A stretch of 64,000 nt of DNA from Bombus terrestris (taxonomy: Eukaryota > Arthropoda > Insecta > Hymenoptera > Apidae), in contig NC_063283.1 of assembly GCF_910591885.1 (NCBI RefSeq), positions 6,805,001 through 6,869,000 on the forward strand, in the 5' to 3' direction. The notes under the pieces are model-generated. The model saw only the letters and a program-made list of their open reading frames with translations, searched no databases and had not been told where the DNA came from. A program made the position numbers and the translations under genes. Below, piece by piece: positions 39,572 through 51,839 of this stretch (its first letter is position 1; each line of letters starts with the position of its first letter).

Positions 39572-42115
39572 TTAGTTTTCATCTTCGCCTTCGCCAGCGT
39601 CCGTCGAGTCCATGCCAACTTCCTCGTAATCTTTTTCTAAAGCGGCCAGATCTTCCCTGGCTTCGTTAAATTCACTTTCGTCCATACTCTCTGTCACGTA
39701 CCTAGATTTGAAAATTTGAAATTTAATTTTGAAACATGAATTTATATTTCATTAAACAAAATATTTCTAGTCGAGAATAAAAGTCTCAAGTAATGGAGGA
39801 ATTTTTCTTTTCCTAATTTATCTTTGTATCATGGTCATATATAATTTACCAATGAACAAATGCACGTTTGCCGAACATAAGATCAAATTTTCTATTTAGT
39901 CTGGTCCATGCCTCAGCGATTGCAGTAGTGTTTGCAAGCAATGCCATAGCTCGCTGTACTTTGGCGAGATCCCCTCCAGGAACTACTGTTGGTGGTTGGT
40001 AATTAATTCCTACCTAAAAAATCAAATTTGCGTCTTTAACTATCTACCACACCTCAAAATATATTTCTATTTTTCCACCTAATATTTCAGTTAAGAACAT
40101 TTCAAATAAAAATGATTATAGATCTTATAAAACACAAGTTCTTTTACTACTAAAATAAAATCCTTCTACCTTAAAACCGGTAGGGCACCAATCGACGAAC
40201 TGTATCGCCCTCTTCGTCTTAATAGTCGCGATAGACGCGTTCACATCTTTCGGGACCACATCACCTCTATATAACAAGCAGCACGCCATATATTTTCCTC
40301 TCTGTGGATTGCATTTGACCATTTGCATTGCAGGCTCGAAACAAGACGACGTTAACTCCATCACCGTCAATTGCTCATGATAAGCTTTTTCAATCGAAAC
40401 AATTGGCGCATATGTAGCCAAAGGAAAGTGAATCCTGGGATACGGAACCAAATTCGTTTGGAACTCCATTAGATCCACGTTCAGCGCTCCATCGAACCTC
40501 AAAGAAGCCGTGATAGAAGACACTATTTGCCCAATTAATCTATTCAAATTCGTATAGGTTGGTCTTTCTATATCTAAGTTTCGCCTGCAGATATCGTAGA
40601 TCGCCTCGTTATCGACAAGGAACGCGCAGTCCGAGTGTTCTAGTGTCGTATGCGTAGTTAAGATGGCATTGTAAGGTTCTACCACCGCGGTGGAAATTTG
40701 TGGAGAGGGATAAATGGCGAACTCGAGCTTAGCTTTCTTGCCATAGTCCATGGAGAGGCGCTCCATTAGAAGGCTGGTGAATCCTGAACCGGTACCACCG
40801 CCGAATGCGTGGAAAATTAGGAATCCTTGGAGACCGGTGCACATATCGGCGATCTTGCGAATTCTGTCCAGAACCAGGTCGATTATTTCCTTTCCCAGAG
40901 TATAGTGCCCTCGAGCGTAATTGTTCGCCGCGTCCTCTTTACCGGAAATTAGTTGTTCGGGGTGAAATAGCTGATGGTAGGTTCCTGTCCGAACTTCGTC
41001 TAAAATGTAGAACGTTTGGGGATGTTGGAAATCGAGATTTTTGTCACTTTCTTACATTCTTATGGCATGTATCATATTTTATAACCAGACTGCGAATATT
41101 TATGTAAGTTCGTAATTTTGTAAATATAATTTAGAAAATTGAATACTTTATATGGTTCTTGCAAGCGCATTCTGTGCATTTTTGTATCTTCAAGTTTCCC
41201 ATAAATTCGTAAAAATCCGCGGTCTGTTTATATATCGTATAAAATATGTCTATTGTATTATGTTTGCAGAGAAGCTTATAGTAAATAATACGACTGAGAG
41301 TAGTGTGTCCCTACGTTCAAACTTTATATACAGAAGAAACTTTATACAAAGAATGATTGTATATACTGGAAATTAGAGTTTCTTTTACTTTCATATTTTT
41401 TTCAAATAATATATAATATTTTATAATACATATATTATGCGAAATACTGTAGTATCCTGAATACGTAATATTTATTTATTCCTTGTGATTAGGTTAGAAT
41501 AAAGTATGACACGACAAAGAACTACAAGATGATTTGCTCAGAGCAATTTTTAAATAAAATTTATGTTATTTAAATTAAATCTACCAATGACTGTGGGCTC
41601 AAGGTCCAGAAATACAGCCCGTGGGACGTATTTTCCACCGCCGGTCTCGCTGAAGAAAGTTTGAAAACCCTCATCGCTAGAACAGCTCTGAGGCGGAAGC
41701 ATGCCATCAGGTTGTATGCCATGTTCCAGACAATATAATTCCCAGCAAGCATTGCCCATTTGGACGCCGCCTTGGCCAATGTGAACCGACAGTACTTCAC
41801 GCTGAAAAATTAAATAAATTTATTCTTTAAAAATTATTTTTCTTTCGTATCAGTTTTATTATTGTAATATTATAATTATTAATATACACAAATTAATTAA
41901 TAATATGTAGTAATGCGCTCGCTGTTATTAGACATGATTTAAATTATTAACGTAAATTAATAACGATTAGATTGAATGATTTAGAGTTTGCTTCCTAGTA
42001 AATGTAAATCTTTTTGGATAAGTTTGGGGACCTTAAAATGTTAGATTTTATATATTCTTACAGGCAATTATTGGAATATTTTCTTATACGAGAAAATTAA
42101 ATAAATAATTACCAT
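39572..42115 (-). CDS. Divergent alpha-tubulin, complete
   Basis: The five minus-strand exons, in transcript order, are 42113-42115 (ATG alone), 41585-41801, 40170-40999, 39850-40013 and 39572-39701. All junctions are GT/AG and the total is 1344 nt, giving 447 residues plus TAA. An intron directly after the ATG is typical of alpha-tubulin genes. Tubulin landmarks include the GGGTGSG nucleotide-binding loop, the catalytic Glu in the MEFQTNLVPYP segment, PRIHFPL, CLLYRGDVVPKDVN and the acidic tail. The protein is divergent. The loop that carries acetylatable Lys40 is two residues shorter and has no Lys, the tail ends EDEN with no terminal Tyr, and there are unusual residues such as ELTSSCFEP and NPQRGKYM. 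It should form heterodimers with beta-tubulin but lack two standard modification sites. It is probably a specialised (for example germline) isotype; which Drosophila paralogue it matches cannot be decided by eye. Confidence 0.95.
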
Positions 42116-43233
42116 TATGGCGAATTATCGGTAATCGGTGGAACAAAAAGTAGGCTAGACGAATCTTCACAGGATGAACGTCCGAATTCAACTGAATGAA
42201 CGACACATTTTGTGAAAGGATTTTGTTTCCGTTGCTAAGAAATAACAATTTGTAATGAAACATACGGTGTTTCAATTGCAAACTACAGAATCGCTTCTTA
42301 CATTGATTTTGAGTTTTCAAGAAATTATTTCATTATTTCCTGCTTCGCTCACAAATATGAATTTGTTTATTTACGCTTTCGAGTTTCGTTTATAAACATT
42401 GGTTTATTTATTTACGAAATTTCCGAAAACTTCGAGCGACAAGAATTCTTCTGGCTCGCTAATTTTTAATCTTGGATTTGTTTGCAAACGCTGGCTTGTT
42501 CATTTTGTTCATTTACAATTTTTATGCTTGTTTATTTACATTTTCAATGATTGTTTGCAAACATTGATTTGTTTGTTTGGTTGAAAACAGAAAGTCAGCA
42601 AGTTTCCTCGTACTTGTGGTAATGTCAGTCTTAAGAAATTCTTTTCAGAAGTGCGCCTAAAAATATGCCAAACTACTTATTTCTAGAATGAAATTGATAG
42701 GAATAGGATTAGGAATTTAGTTACGGGTAAATAATAAAACAATTGTTTAATTTTTTCTATGTAAAAATATTCATTTATCAAATAACTTCGTTGAGAATTA
42801 TATGGTTACAATAATTTGTAATTGAACAATATTCCTAGATTTTCTGTTTTTGCTTAATCACTAAAAGAACGATCTTTTTATTGATCTACCCCTTATTCTG
42901 TCTTATCAATACTTACAGTATCTTTAGTTTTCTATGTAGTTTATACAGATTAATACTATATGGTACATATATTTTTATACAAATACTAATATTATAAGCA
43001 TATCCTAATATTTTAGAATTTTTGCCTTAAGTAATAATATATTAAAAAATTAATGTGTAATGTATCTTGAAATTATTAAATTGTTCTTAATGTTCTGAAG
43101 GTTATCAAAGATTGTTAAAATATATATGTTAGCAATTACTATTGACGAATAAAGTTCAATTTTTGAAGAGATTAGTCACCCCTGAATGATGATCACCCCT
43201 GTTGCAAGAACATTTTTTCAGCTACATCAAGCG
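42116..43233. other. Intergenic region between the tubulin start and tRNA-Ser
   Basis: It includes the tubulin 5' UTR and promoter, but I see no clear TATA box. A degenerate repeat with Forkhead-like TGTTTAT/TGTTTAC sites covers about 42355-42585. The remainder is AT-rich with nothing recognisable. Confidence 0.6.
42355..42585. repeat. Degenerate tandem repeat rich in TGTTTAY
   Basis: Units contain a CAAACATTG- or AAACATTGG-like head followed by TTTGTTTATTTAC and a TTTC-containing tail. About four imperfect copies, 45-65 bp apart, can be aligned by eye. The region lies just upstream of the tubulin start codon. Confidence 0.55.
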
Positions 43234-43315
43234 GACGAGGTGGCCGAGAGGTTAAGGCGTTGGACTGCTAATCCAATGTGCTCTGCACGCGTGGGTTCGA
43301 ATCCCATCCTCGTCG
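43234..43315 (+). tRNA. tRNA-Ser (anticodon GCU)
   Basis: The gene is 82 nt. Acceptor arms GACGAGG (43234-43240) and CCTCGTC (43308-43314) pair perfectly, with discriminator G at 43315. The anticodon stem TTGGA/TCCAA encloses loop CTGCTAA, with anticodon GCT at 43267-43269, reading AGC and AGU. There is a long class II variable arm, and the T arm contains GGTTCGAATCC, which is also the B box of the internal Pol III promoter. There is no intron. It lies alone between two protein genes. Confidence 0.97.
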
Positions 43316-43320
43316 ATTAC

Positions 43321-43325
43321 TTTTT
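43321..43325 (+). terminator. Pol III terminator of tRNA-Ser
   Basis: A run of five T begins six bases after the mature 3' end of the tRNA. Confidence 0.8.
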
Positions 43326-43499
43326 GCTTGTAACATTTTGTTGAATTTGATCTGTTATTTTCGAATTATTCACGTAACACTCATATAGGAAATCATATAC
43401 TTATTAAATACTAAAACTAATGAATATATATATATTTATTTATTTCGTATTTTCACTTCTATATGGTACATCTTCCATCCTAATTTCTACAGCGCATAT

Positions 43500-44035
43500 C
43501 TCAATTTACGTCTCATATTTCCATATTCGTTATGTTGCAGTATATTCTTCATAGGTATTTCCTCACATCCTACGTCCAATATTTATTAAACCATATCTCA
43601 TATTCCGCGTATTTCCTACATTCCATATCCTACGCCCTATTACCTTTTCCCTACATCCAAAATCAAACTACCAATTTTCCTAAATTCATTTCCTATATCT
43701 TATGCTCTAAAACATCATACATAATAAACAGAAATTTTCCCACATATCATACAATGCAACCTATAAAATGAAATTCATTTCTAACCAATTTCTAACAAGA
43801 TCCATAAGAAATCGGTTTTTCCCACAAACAAAATTAATTCACAAAATCCACAGAAAATTGTCTAATCTGAATAAATAGAATTATTAGACTTAAATTTGAA
43901 AAGTGAGAAGTAAGACGTGATGAAGGATATTAGATGTAAGAAGTGGAATATTAGTATGAGATAGGGAATATTGGATGTCAGATGTGAGTATTGAGAAATG
44001 AAGTAAGGAGTATGAAATGTGAGATGTGGGAAATA
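43500..44035. repeat. Inverted low-complexity array (pyrimidine-rich arm, then purine-rich arm)
   Basis: From about 43500 to 43760 the plus strand repeats motifs such as CATATTCC, TATTTCCTCACATCC and TACGTCC. From about 43900 to 44035 it carries their complements, such as GGAATATTAG, GGATGTCAGATGTGAG and GATGTGGGAAATAC. The two arms are imperfect reverse complements around a 140-bp spacer and could fold into a long hairpin. Confidence 0.6.
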
Positions 44036-44232
44036 CATGCATATGTTTGTACAAACATCGTACGTGAAGCAAATTCGACAAGTTAATTATTGCTTGCATG
44101 TTAGTTATATAAGACAGAAATGAATTGCATGCAATTACATTTAATCTGGAGAAAGAGACAGGCAGTGTCATAAATAAAAATCAAAACTGCTACAAGGAAA
44201 CACTCGTAAGTTTCATTCTATATAAAGTATTG

Positions 44233-44286
44233 TTTATTTATCCAAATTATATTTATTATTTAATTATTATAAAAATAGCATTTATT
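44233..44286 (-). terminator. Candidate poly(A) signals of Rsu1
   Basis: AATAAA on the minus strand occurs at 44281-44286 and 44233-44238, 250-300 bases past the stop. The surrounding DNA is very AT-rich, so the choice between them is uncertain. Confidence 0.35.
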
Positions 44287-44534
44287 ATATATTAATCGTC
44301 AAATTTGAATAGTATAACAGTAGATTATACATATAATATATAATTAATGTTGTATATGTGTCACTGGTTGCAAAATTGAAATGTGTGACATCTATTTCTG
44401 TGTTAATCATTAAGGCACCCTTCAGATTGTAAATATGTTAAGCTATGAGATTCTTGGCAGTGAGTGAATTAAAAGAAGTTATATTAGTTTAGAAATATTT
44501 TTGATCGTGTTAGTCAATCATTTTCTGTTCCGTT

Positions 44535-46337
44535 TTAACGAATACGCGATATTTTCTTACTCTTGTCGTTTTCTATCGGTGGTGGCGGCCCTTTGGCGCT
44601 TTGGTGTCGGCTATATACACTGGAAAAAAACGATTATAAGATAACCCAATAAGCGCTTATGTTTAAAATAAGTAGATAATACATACTATCTATATGTTTC
44701 AGAACGTATGTAATCCATAACATGAGAAATGCCAACTTGCAGTTGATCGCCTATTGGTATAACCCATGGATTAAACTCCATTCTAAACACTGCTTTATTA
44801 CTTACTAAATCCAGATTTCCTAAATTATTAAATTTAGATTATTTTTTTTATTGGATCCATCCTTTTTTTTTTAAAGATGTTAATCTTATTTTACATGAGT
44901 ATATATACCTATTTCAGGAGGTAAAACCGTTAATCGATTCCCTTGAATGTGTAATTCCCTGAGTCGCGTTAATTCGCCGATTTCTTTTGGTAATTCGACT
45001 AAATCATTTTCCCTCAATACAAGCTGCAATAGAAACACACAATTAGATGCTAGGAATAAATAAGAGGAACAAAACCATATTTTAATACAAGAACATGCTA
45101 TTACTTACGATTTGTAAATTTTTTAATTGCCCAATTTCAGGAGGTAGATATTCAAAATCATTATCAGCTAAATATAGTGCTCTTAAGGTTTCTGTAAAAA
45201 GAAGTATTCTTTGAATATATAATTAAATATAATCTTAAAACATTAAAATGTTACTAACCCATCATAAAAAAGTTTCCTGGTAAATTCTTCTCGCTCAGAT
45301 TATTATAAGTTAAATCTAAGACTTCTAATACTGGAAAAGCACCAAATCCACGTGGAAGCACATCTAATCTGTTCATCCTGTAAATGTATTTAAATAAAAT
45401 GTTGTAAATTAACGATAATTCAAGTAAAGAACTTACCCTACATTAAGAATCCGTAGCTTTGGCATTTGTGACAATGAAATTGGAAGCTCGGTAATATGAT
45501 TATTAAACAGATTCAATATCTCCAAATTGACTAGATTTGCAAGACCTGGTGGTACAGCTGTATAAAGGAAACGATATAAATAAAAGATATAATTTATCAC
45601 AAATAAGTGTAAAAATATTTGTAAATCTACCTTGAATTTTATTGTGACTCAAAGTCAACCTTGTAATGTTAATCATATTAACTGAAACAGAAAAAATATC
45701 TTGGTCTACCATTGTAAACATTTAAAGCTTAAATATATGTGTTCCAAATTGCCAAATGAACTAATATTATTAAATTATTATTAAATTGAAGAATATGATC
45801 AACAATATCAACAACCATTGAGTGGATATTCATATTAATTCAGAAATTAAAAAGAAACATCACTCCTGTTAACAAAACAATCATCATTTCAAACATTTGG
45901 AGCTTAAAAATGTGTTTCAAAACAATAAATAAAATATAGTTAATAAAATAATATGAATATACTCAATAATAATATCAGTAATGATACTGCAAACATTTAT
46001 GTTAATTTAAAAATGAAAGAATTCACAAAGAAAAATTATTTTTGTCAACAATGTTCCAGATTTTTAAAGTATTATCTTTCAAAGTCCTTGTCCGCGCATG
46101 CGTGGACACGCCCACAGCGTGGACAAGCAACAAATGGCCACCTCGGATTTCCATCCGCTCCAAAAACCAGTCAGGACAAGTTGCCTAATTTGGCGAACGG
46201 AACGAGACCCACGAAGATATGGTAGACTCACGCAATCCTGGCATCTCCTCGAATGTCGAGATACTCTTATCCGCGAGATCCAACTCCGGATTCTGGATCT
46301 CGCGGGCCTCATCGAGCACCTTCTTCGCTTTTGACAT
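44535..46337 (-). CDS. Rsu1: Ras suppressor protein 1 (leucine-rich repeat adhesion protein), complete
   Basis: The eight minus-strand exons, in transcript order, are 46232-46337, 45631-45681, 45437-45557, 45259-45377, 45109-45191, 44909-45023, 44687-44819 and 44535-44619. They sum to 813 nt, giving 270 residues plus TAA, with consistent phases and GT/AG junctions throughout. The N-terminus MSKAKKVLDEARE fixes the start; an in-frame Met 20 codons upstream (46397) is less likely because known family members begin MSK. About seven LRRs follow (for example LTLSHNKI, LNLFNNHITELP, LDLTYNNLSE, LYLADNDFEYLPPEIG, LHIQGNRLTVLPPEI), then a cap segment with FNPWVIPIGDQ and the conserved basic tail NDKSKKISR. 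Human RSU1 is 277 residues. In this family the LRR domain binds the LIM protein PINCH in the ILK-PINCH-parvin complex at integrin adhesions. The Drosophila orthologue is icarus. Confidence 0.97.
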
Positions 46338-46500
46338 CTTCCCCGCTGGAATACACGACACTGGTGCCTGATTCATTGCGCGCGCAATTCTACACACACG
46401 TCAGTATGCTTTAAATAAACATGCGCGCAACCTCCCGCAACTTGACACACGACACGACTCACTGACTTCATTTTATCAGAGATGAGTAGGGAGATCGCTG
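46338..46500 (-). promoter_or_regulatory. Rsu1 5' UTR and proximal promoter region
   Basis: This is a CpG-containing stretch directly upstream of the Rsu1 start codon. On the minus strand an initiator-like TCAGTGAG lies near 46462-46469. No TATA box stands at the right distance, consistent with a housekeeping-type promoter. The exact start site is not determined. Confidence 0.35.
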
Positions 46501-49169
46501 ATGATGGGAGAAATTCAGTCAAAACACGCACCACAAATTACCGCCTCTAGCGGTCAAACGACAGAACTATATGCACATTTCTTTCACCAACGCTTCTGTT
46601 GGGAGGAATATGCAATCGCACAGCGGACGCAGAAAACGTGCGTTCGTACCAAGCTGCACATAGCTGGTAGAAAACAGGCGCTTAGTGGCGATTCGAAAAC
46701 GGGAGACACTGTACCGTACATCGAGTAATTATAAATTTTTTATCGTTATTTTCGTACGAAAAGTGCTTCACTTGCATTGGTCACGCGGCGGAATCAAAAT
46801 ATTGTAAATTTATATCTTTTTAGGATTGTAAGATATGTACGTGCATATGTTTTGAGACTTCAAAGTTGTTTGTCGTATCCCGGTAAATTTCATATTCTGT
46901 AATGAATTATACACTGTATATGTACTGCGATTTAACTTTTCTTTCAATCTTGTGGAATTGAAATGATTAAGTTTATTCAAAAGCTTTACGTTGTTAGTAG
47001 CAAAAGCTTCGTGTACTTGTAACATATTATAAATTACACATAAAATATAAAATATATAAAAATTACTGCACTTTTTAAAAAATTATAAAATTAAGCTTAT
47101 ATCAGAAACGTAGTGAATTCTTATATTTCACAATACTTTATTAAATACATATTTTAATAGAACTATCCTACTATGGATTTTAATATACAATTCTTACCCA
47201 AGGAGCGTTTCCACCCAAGTTATTGATCCATCTACAGATGGCGACACGAATTCGATCTTCTTTCAGGACCATTTCATCTCGTCTATGCACTAACTTAATC
47301 CCATAATACATTCTCACCTATCCGTGAAACCCATGCAACCTTACATCTTACCTATGTAAATACAGCGAACGTAGATACGCTTTATGTCGTATAGAAGGGA
47401 GGCAATGCAATTCCGAATAATTACCGACAGATCATAATCGAAACGATTAGCACGATTAGCGAACAGTAACGAAGCATTAATCGGCGATATACATAATGCA
47501 GCGTCGTACGCGTGTATAACTAATTAACGAAGATAAAAAGGCGGTTTATGTAATTGCGTCTCGTAATTACCGGCCGGTATCGAGCGAATGATGCGATAAC
47601 CTCATCGGCCGGTTTCAGCAATGTTAAGAATTTTTGCCCGGTCGAACTGCGGTTGAAATCGGAGCGGCTCGCATTCCAAGATGGGTTTCAGTGGAACAGC
47701 GATGTGCGTTCAGTGATATTAATGATAAATAAGAACAGCAGAAAATGAGTTTTACTCGCGGCTCTTAAAGGGAACGAGATCAAGGACCGAAGACACACAC
47801 CTTCCGGCTGTTGATTGACACCGATTCATTTTCCTCATATGCCCATATCTGCATATTTCAAGCACGCAAGAAGACTGAGATATTTTCTCAAAAGCGTTTT
47901 TTTTTTTCATTTTTGTACGAAATATTTCATTTGAAATAATATTTCCTTCTTGCGTTACAAATTTATTTTATTTATTACTCGTACTATATTTACTTTTATT
48001 ATATTTGCTTCTGACTGAGCTTCAAAAATTAAGAATAATTGATAGTTTTAATTCTTATTCGTTGTATGTCGGAGAATCTATGAAATAATTCTGACGGATG
48101 AAGTTATACCCGTAAAGACGTTTACGAGATTCTTCGGTATTAAAATTGTTTTTATTTCTATTTGTAGTAAACTGTAAATAGGATGCTGTGTGTTTAAAAC
48201 GTGAAGAAAACTGGTGAACGTTAATCCACGCATAATTCTAGAATATATGGTAATTCGAATATACGGAATATAATCGTTTATATTCGATAAAAATATAAAC
48301 GTTGTTTAGAAAACGTACGCTATACGTCCGATTTACGGCCGCCAGTATATTTTTAATACGTTAGAAAAATACTTTCATCACGTACTGTAAGAAAACCATG
48401 ACAGTAATTTAATAGATGCTTACATAAAGCATAAATATCAAAACCCAATTATAAGATTTCCATCTCTTCCTCATAGTATTCCGCAGGCTATAAAAATATC
48501 TTCATAAATATTTCCAAACTTTAATTTAACTATCCTGGCTATTATTCATCTTCTGTTCCTAAAGCGCATTGCACCTTTTTCCCACCTAAATCATTCTTGA
48601 TCGACAAAAATCGCGCATCGTTCGAATTATCGCGAATCTAACCTCATCACGAGTCAACTTCAACAATACTCACATTAATCACGCGAAAATATCAGCAGCG
48701 ATAATACTTAACCTAACAACTGGAAAATTAATCAAATTACTTCGATCGCCAGGTATAATCGACCTTCTCCTCGAGATCGTATACATCGATTACCATCGGC
48801 GTGTATTCCTTCAACCTCCCTCGTATAAATCCTAGGCAGCTCCTTCCCCGAAGGATTCTAACCCAGAAGAATCGCGACGCTCCTTCGAGGCCAGCACGCG
48901 GTGTTTTGTTTGTTAACAAAGCGATGGCAGTGATAGAAGGCAGTGATGGGTATTGGAAACTCATCGATCGTTTCGAAACGAATCGATGTTTTTCAAGACT
49001 GTCAAAATTCGATTCACTTCACTGAAAGTTTGGAAAGTTGTTCGCGTCTCCGACATCTTAAATTTTCTCAATAAATTCTCTTTAATATTTAACGTCAATG
49101 ATACATACTGTTTGGATTAAAGCATTTAAAATGCTTGTAAAATATTGACTACACCTCAAGCTTTCCAGA
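46501..49169. other. Non-coding region upstream of Rsu1
   Basis: No gene is recognised. The patches at 46.5-46.73 and 48.74-48.96 kb have open frames of about 75 codons that I cannot assign. A perfect 12-bp palindrome TACCGGCCGGTA lies near 47567-47578. The remainder is AT-rich. Confidence 0.45.
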
Positions 49170-49510
49170 TTTATCGGAATAATCAGGACCTTCGAGACTT
49201 TCAAGATTTTTTAGATTTCTAAGACTTACAAGACTTTTAAGATTCCTAGGACCTACAAGATTTCTAAGACTAACAAGATTTTTAAGACTTCTAAGACTCG
49301 CCAGACTTAAGACTTACAAGACTTTCAAGATCTTTAGGTTTTCCAAGACTTATAAGACTTTCAAGATCTTTAGCTTTTCCAAGACTTACAAGACTTTCAA
49401 GACATTCAACATTGTTAAGATTTCCAAGACTTACAAGATTTCTAAGATCTGCAAGATTTCCAAGACTTCTATGCCTTTTAAGATTTCCAAGACTTTCAAG
49501 CTTTCAGGAG
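49170..49510 (+). repeat. 9-bp-period minisatellite, AAGACTTNC type
   Basis: About 35 degenerate 9-mers such as AAGACTTAC, AAGACTTTC, AAGATTTCT and AAGATCTTT are arranged in higher-order pairs of about 18 bp. Because the period is a multiple of three, the array gives Leu/Ile/Glu-rich frames on the minus strand and Arg/Phe/Leu-rich frames on the plus strand. These are composition artefacts. Confidence 0.85.
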
Positions 49511-50734
49511 TTTCAGCGTATCGAATCCTGTTCGAAGTGTTTCGAATTGTTCGCCACACGCACGTATCCGATGCGATTGGAAGTGCTTGACAACCCATCA
49601 CTACCAACAGGGCAGGACAACGCGGTAAGTCGACCTGTACCTCGTCTGCGTTAAAAGTACGAAGAGTGTGGCGCCAAAGAGTACCTGAGGGCGTCCTGAG
49701 GTTACCGACCTTGGCGTACACCGTAAAGGACAGAGCTGTTCGAGGGATGCCCCTCCTGCATCCATCATTGCTATCCAGTAATCAGTACCAAGCTACATTA
49801 TCGGTTAATTTACCGTCATCGTTGTCTGAAAAAGCAAATCTCGTTTCATACTCCGTGAAAAACGCTCGAATCGGCCGATTAAACGTCGCGACATTTCTTT
49901 CTGTCATATCCGTAATGGCGGAAATCATCCACACGATCATGGCATTGAAGAAGCTTTTATAATGGCGGATAACGTTCATTAACTTCCTCCGGGTCGATCA
50001 GGCTTCTGAAGTTTTTCCGTTATCGCTCTGAAAACTTTTTAATTTTCTGGCATAGTAACAGGAAGCAATTTTTATTTTTGCACGATAGATAAACGATTTG
50101 CAGTAGTAGACGAAAGAAAGTTTAGTTTGCCAAGTGATTTATTTGCGTATATGTACATATTGGTAATTTTTCTATTAGATATTTTTCAATTATGCATGTC
50201 ATATTTGTTCATTTGTTCTTATCAAATGTACAGTCTGTTTCATAAAATTGTGCTACTTTCTGTATCACTTACATAGGTTAGGCAAACTTTCCTTCGTCCT
50301 TTATTATATTTTATGTTTATTCCCTAAATTTTACGATGTGAGTAAAATTACTTAACGTTAATATTACAAAGAATTATTATCGATATTCGTCATTTGCCAA
50401 CAATTACTTTTTACATTTTAATCAAAACACGAACCCATCAAAGTTCGAGAAGATCAAGCGGCAATTTCTTTTCGAAGTGAATGTCACGTGACCCGCTATG
50501 CGCAGAAAGATGCGCGCATCGATTTATTCGGCACGATCTGATGGAGACGCAAATGCAAAATGACACGAGCGTCGATATAAATGCATCTTCGAGATCGTTG
50601 CAATGGAAAGAAATGGACGTTGGGCGATTGTCGGACGCGTATTATAATCTTGTATCGAATAATACTGTTTGTTAGTCGGCCGGACGTTTTATAACATCGG
50701 CAGCACGTAACATATAAATTACATGCACCGCGTT

Positions 50735-50838
50735 TATAACTTGTACGGCCGCGACTATAAGTTATAAGGCGTCGTACGATCTATGAGTTATAACTGTTAC
50801 GATGATAATTTATAAGTAACAACTGCCGAAGTTATAAC
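50735..50838. repeat. Homotypic cluster of TTATAA palindromes
   Basis: TTATAA occurs at 50735, 50763, 50789, 50811 and 50833, with spacings 28, 26, 22 and 22 bp, mostly in the context AGTTATAAC/G. It lies in a CpG-rich stretch. Confidence 0.6.
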
Positions 50839-51839
50839 GCCCGAGGTGTACAGAAGACGTAGCGCCTCGACACTTATATTCGCCCGCGATGGATGCGAAT
50901 CGAACGTAAATTTCGCGCTCAGGGTTGCGCGGGACTTTTAGAGCCTTCGCGATATTTAGATATCCCATATGAGGCCGTTTATCAGCCGACTAAGACTGAA
51001 GGTTAATTTGCTTGGTGTGTCTTGTTCCTCTTGTTCTGGGGAGCTACCTAACTTAAAAGACGAAGAGCGAAACAGTAAGTCGATGTAGAAATTAAAAAGT
51101 TGGTTGGTTGCGGTTAAGGTTGGTAGTAAGTATCAATGAGATTTATGGTGTACCTTTGCTACCAGTTTTAATCTGATTATTTTCAACAACTTGTTGCTTT
51201 AAGCTCTATAGCTTTGATACAACACGACGAGGCAATTATTGTATATTGTTTCTTCCCATAGTTCTGTGAAACGAAGGATCTTTTTTCGTTTATTGTTATT
51301 CTTTGTTATGGTGAATTTATATCCTACATTCATCTTCCATCATAGTTGTGTATCTTATGAAACAGCATGGCTCTTTAGTCAATTAATTCGTCCTTTATTC
51401 ATGTAATTCTTAGCAAGTGTTCTATGAAATCCTCCTTTGATTTTGACCAAGCGTACAATAGGCATGTAAATACATTGCATTGATTCAAACAATTGTCCAC
51501 GACATTATATACCAAAAGCTGTAATATTCTTCAGAGATCTTTGGAGATACTACTCCGGAAATCTACTTGATAAATCATTACTCACCTGGACCCTCTTACC
51601 GAACTTATTTGGATCGATATTACCACCAAAATTGTACAAGTCACAAGTTACAAGTGGCGCGAATAAGTTGTCATTGTAACAGATTTAGCGATAGATCAAC
51701 TGAAATTCCATACCTATTCTACGTCTATCCTACTTCTACTATTCGATGTAAAATAAAAAGAAACGCCTAGGACCCTAGCAATCTTCGTCATCTACGACCT
51801 GTCACTCACCCGCTCCACAAAAATACAATTATTCGGTAA

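Noticed and set aside
46185..46397. Upstream Met at 46397 as the Rsu1 start
   Set aside because: The additional 20 residues are not found in the family, whose members begin MSK as at 46337.
48737..48964. 75-codon minus-strand open frame ending EEKVDYTWRSK
   Set aside because: It has a protein-like feel but matches no family I know and overlaps an equally long plus-strand frame.
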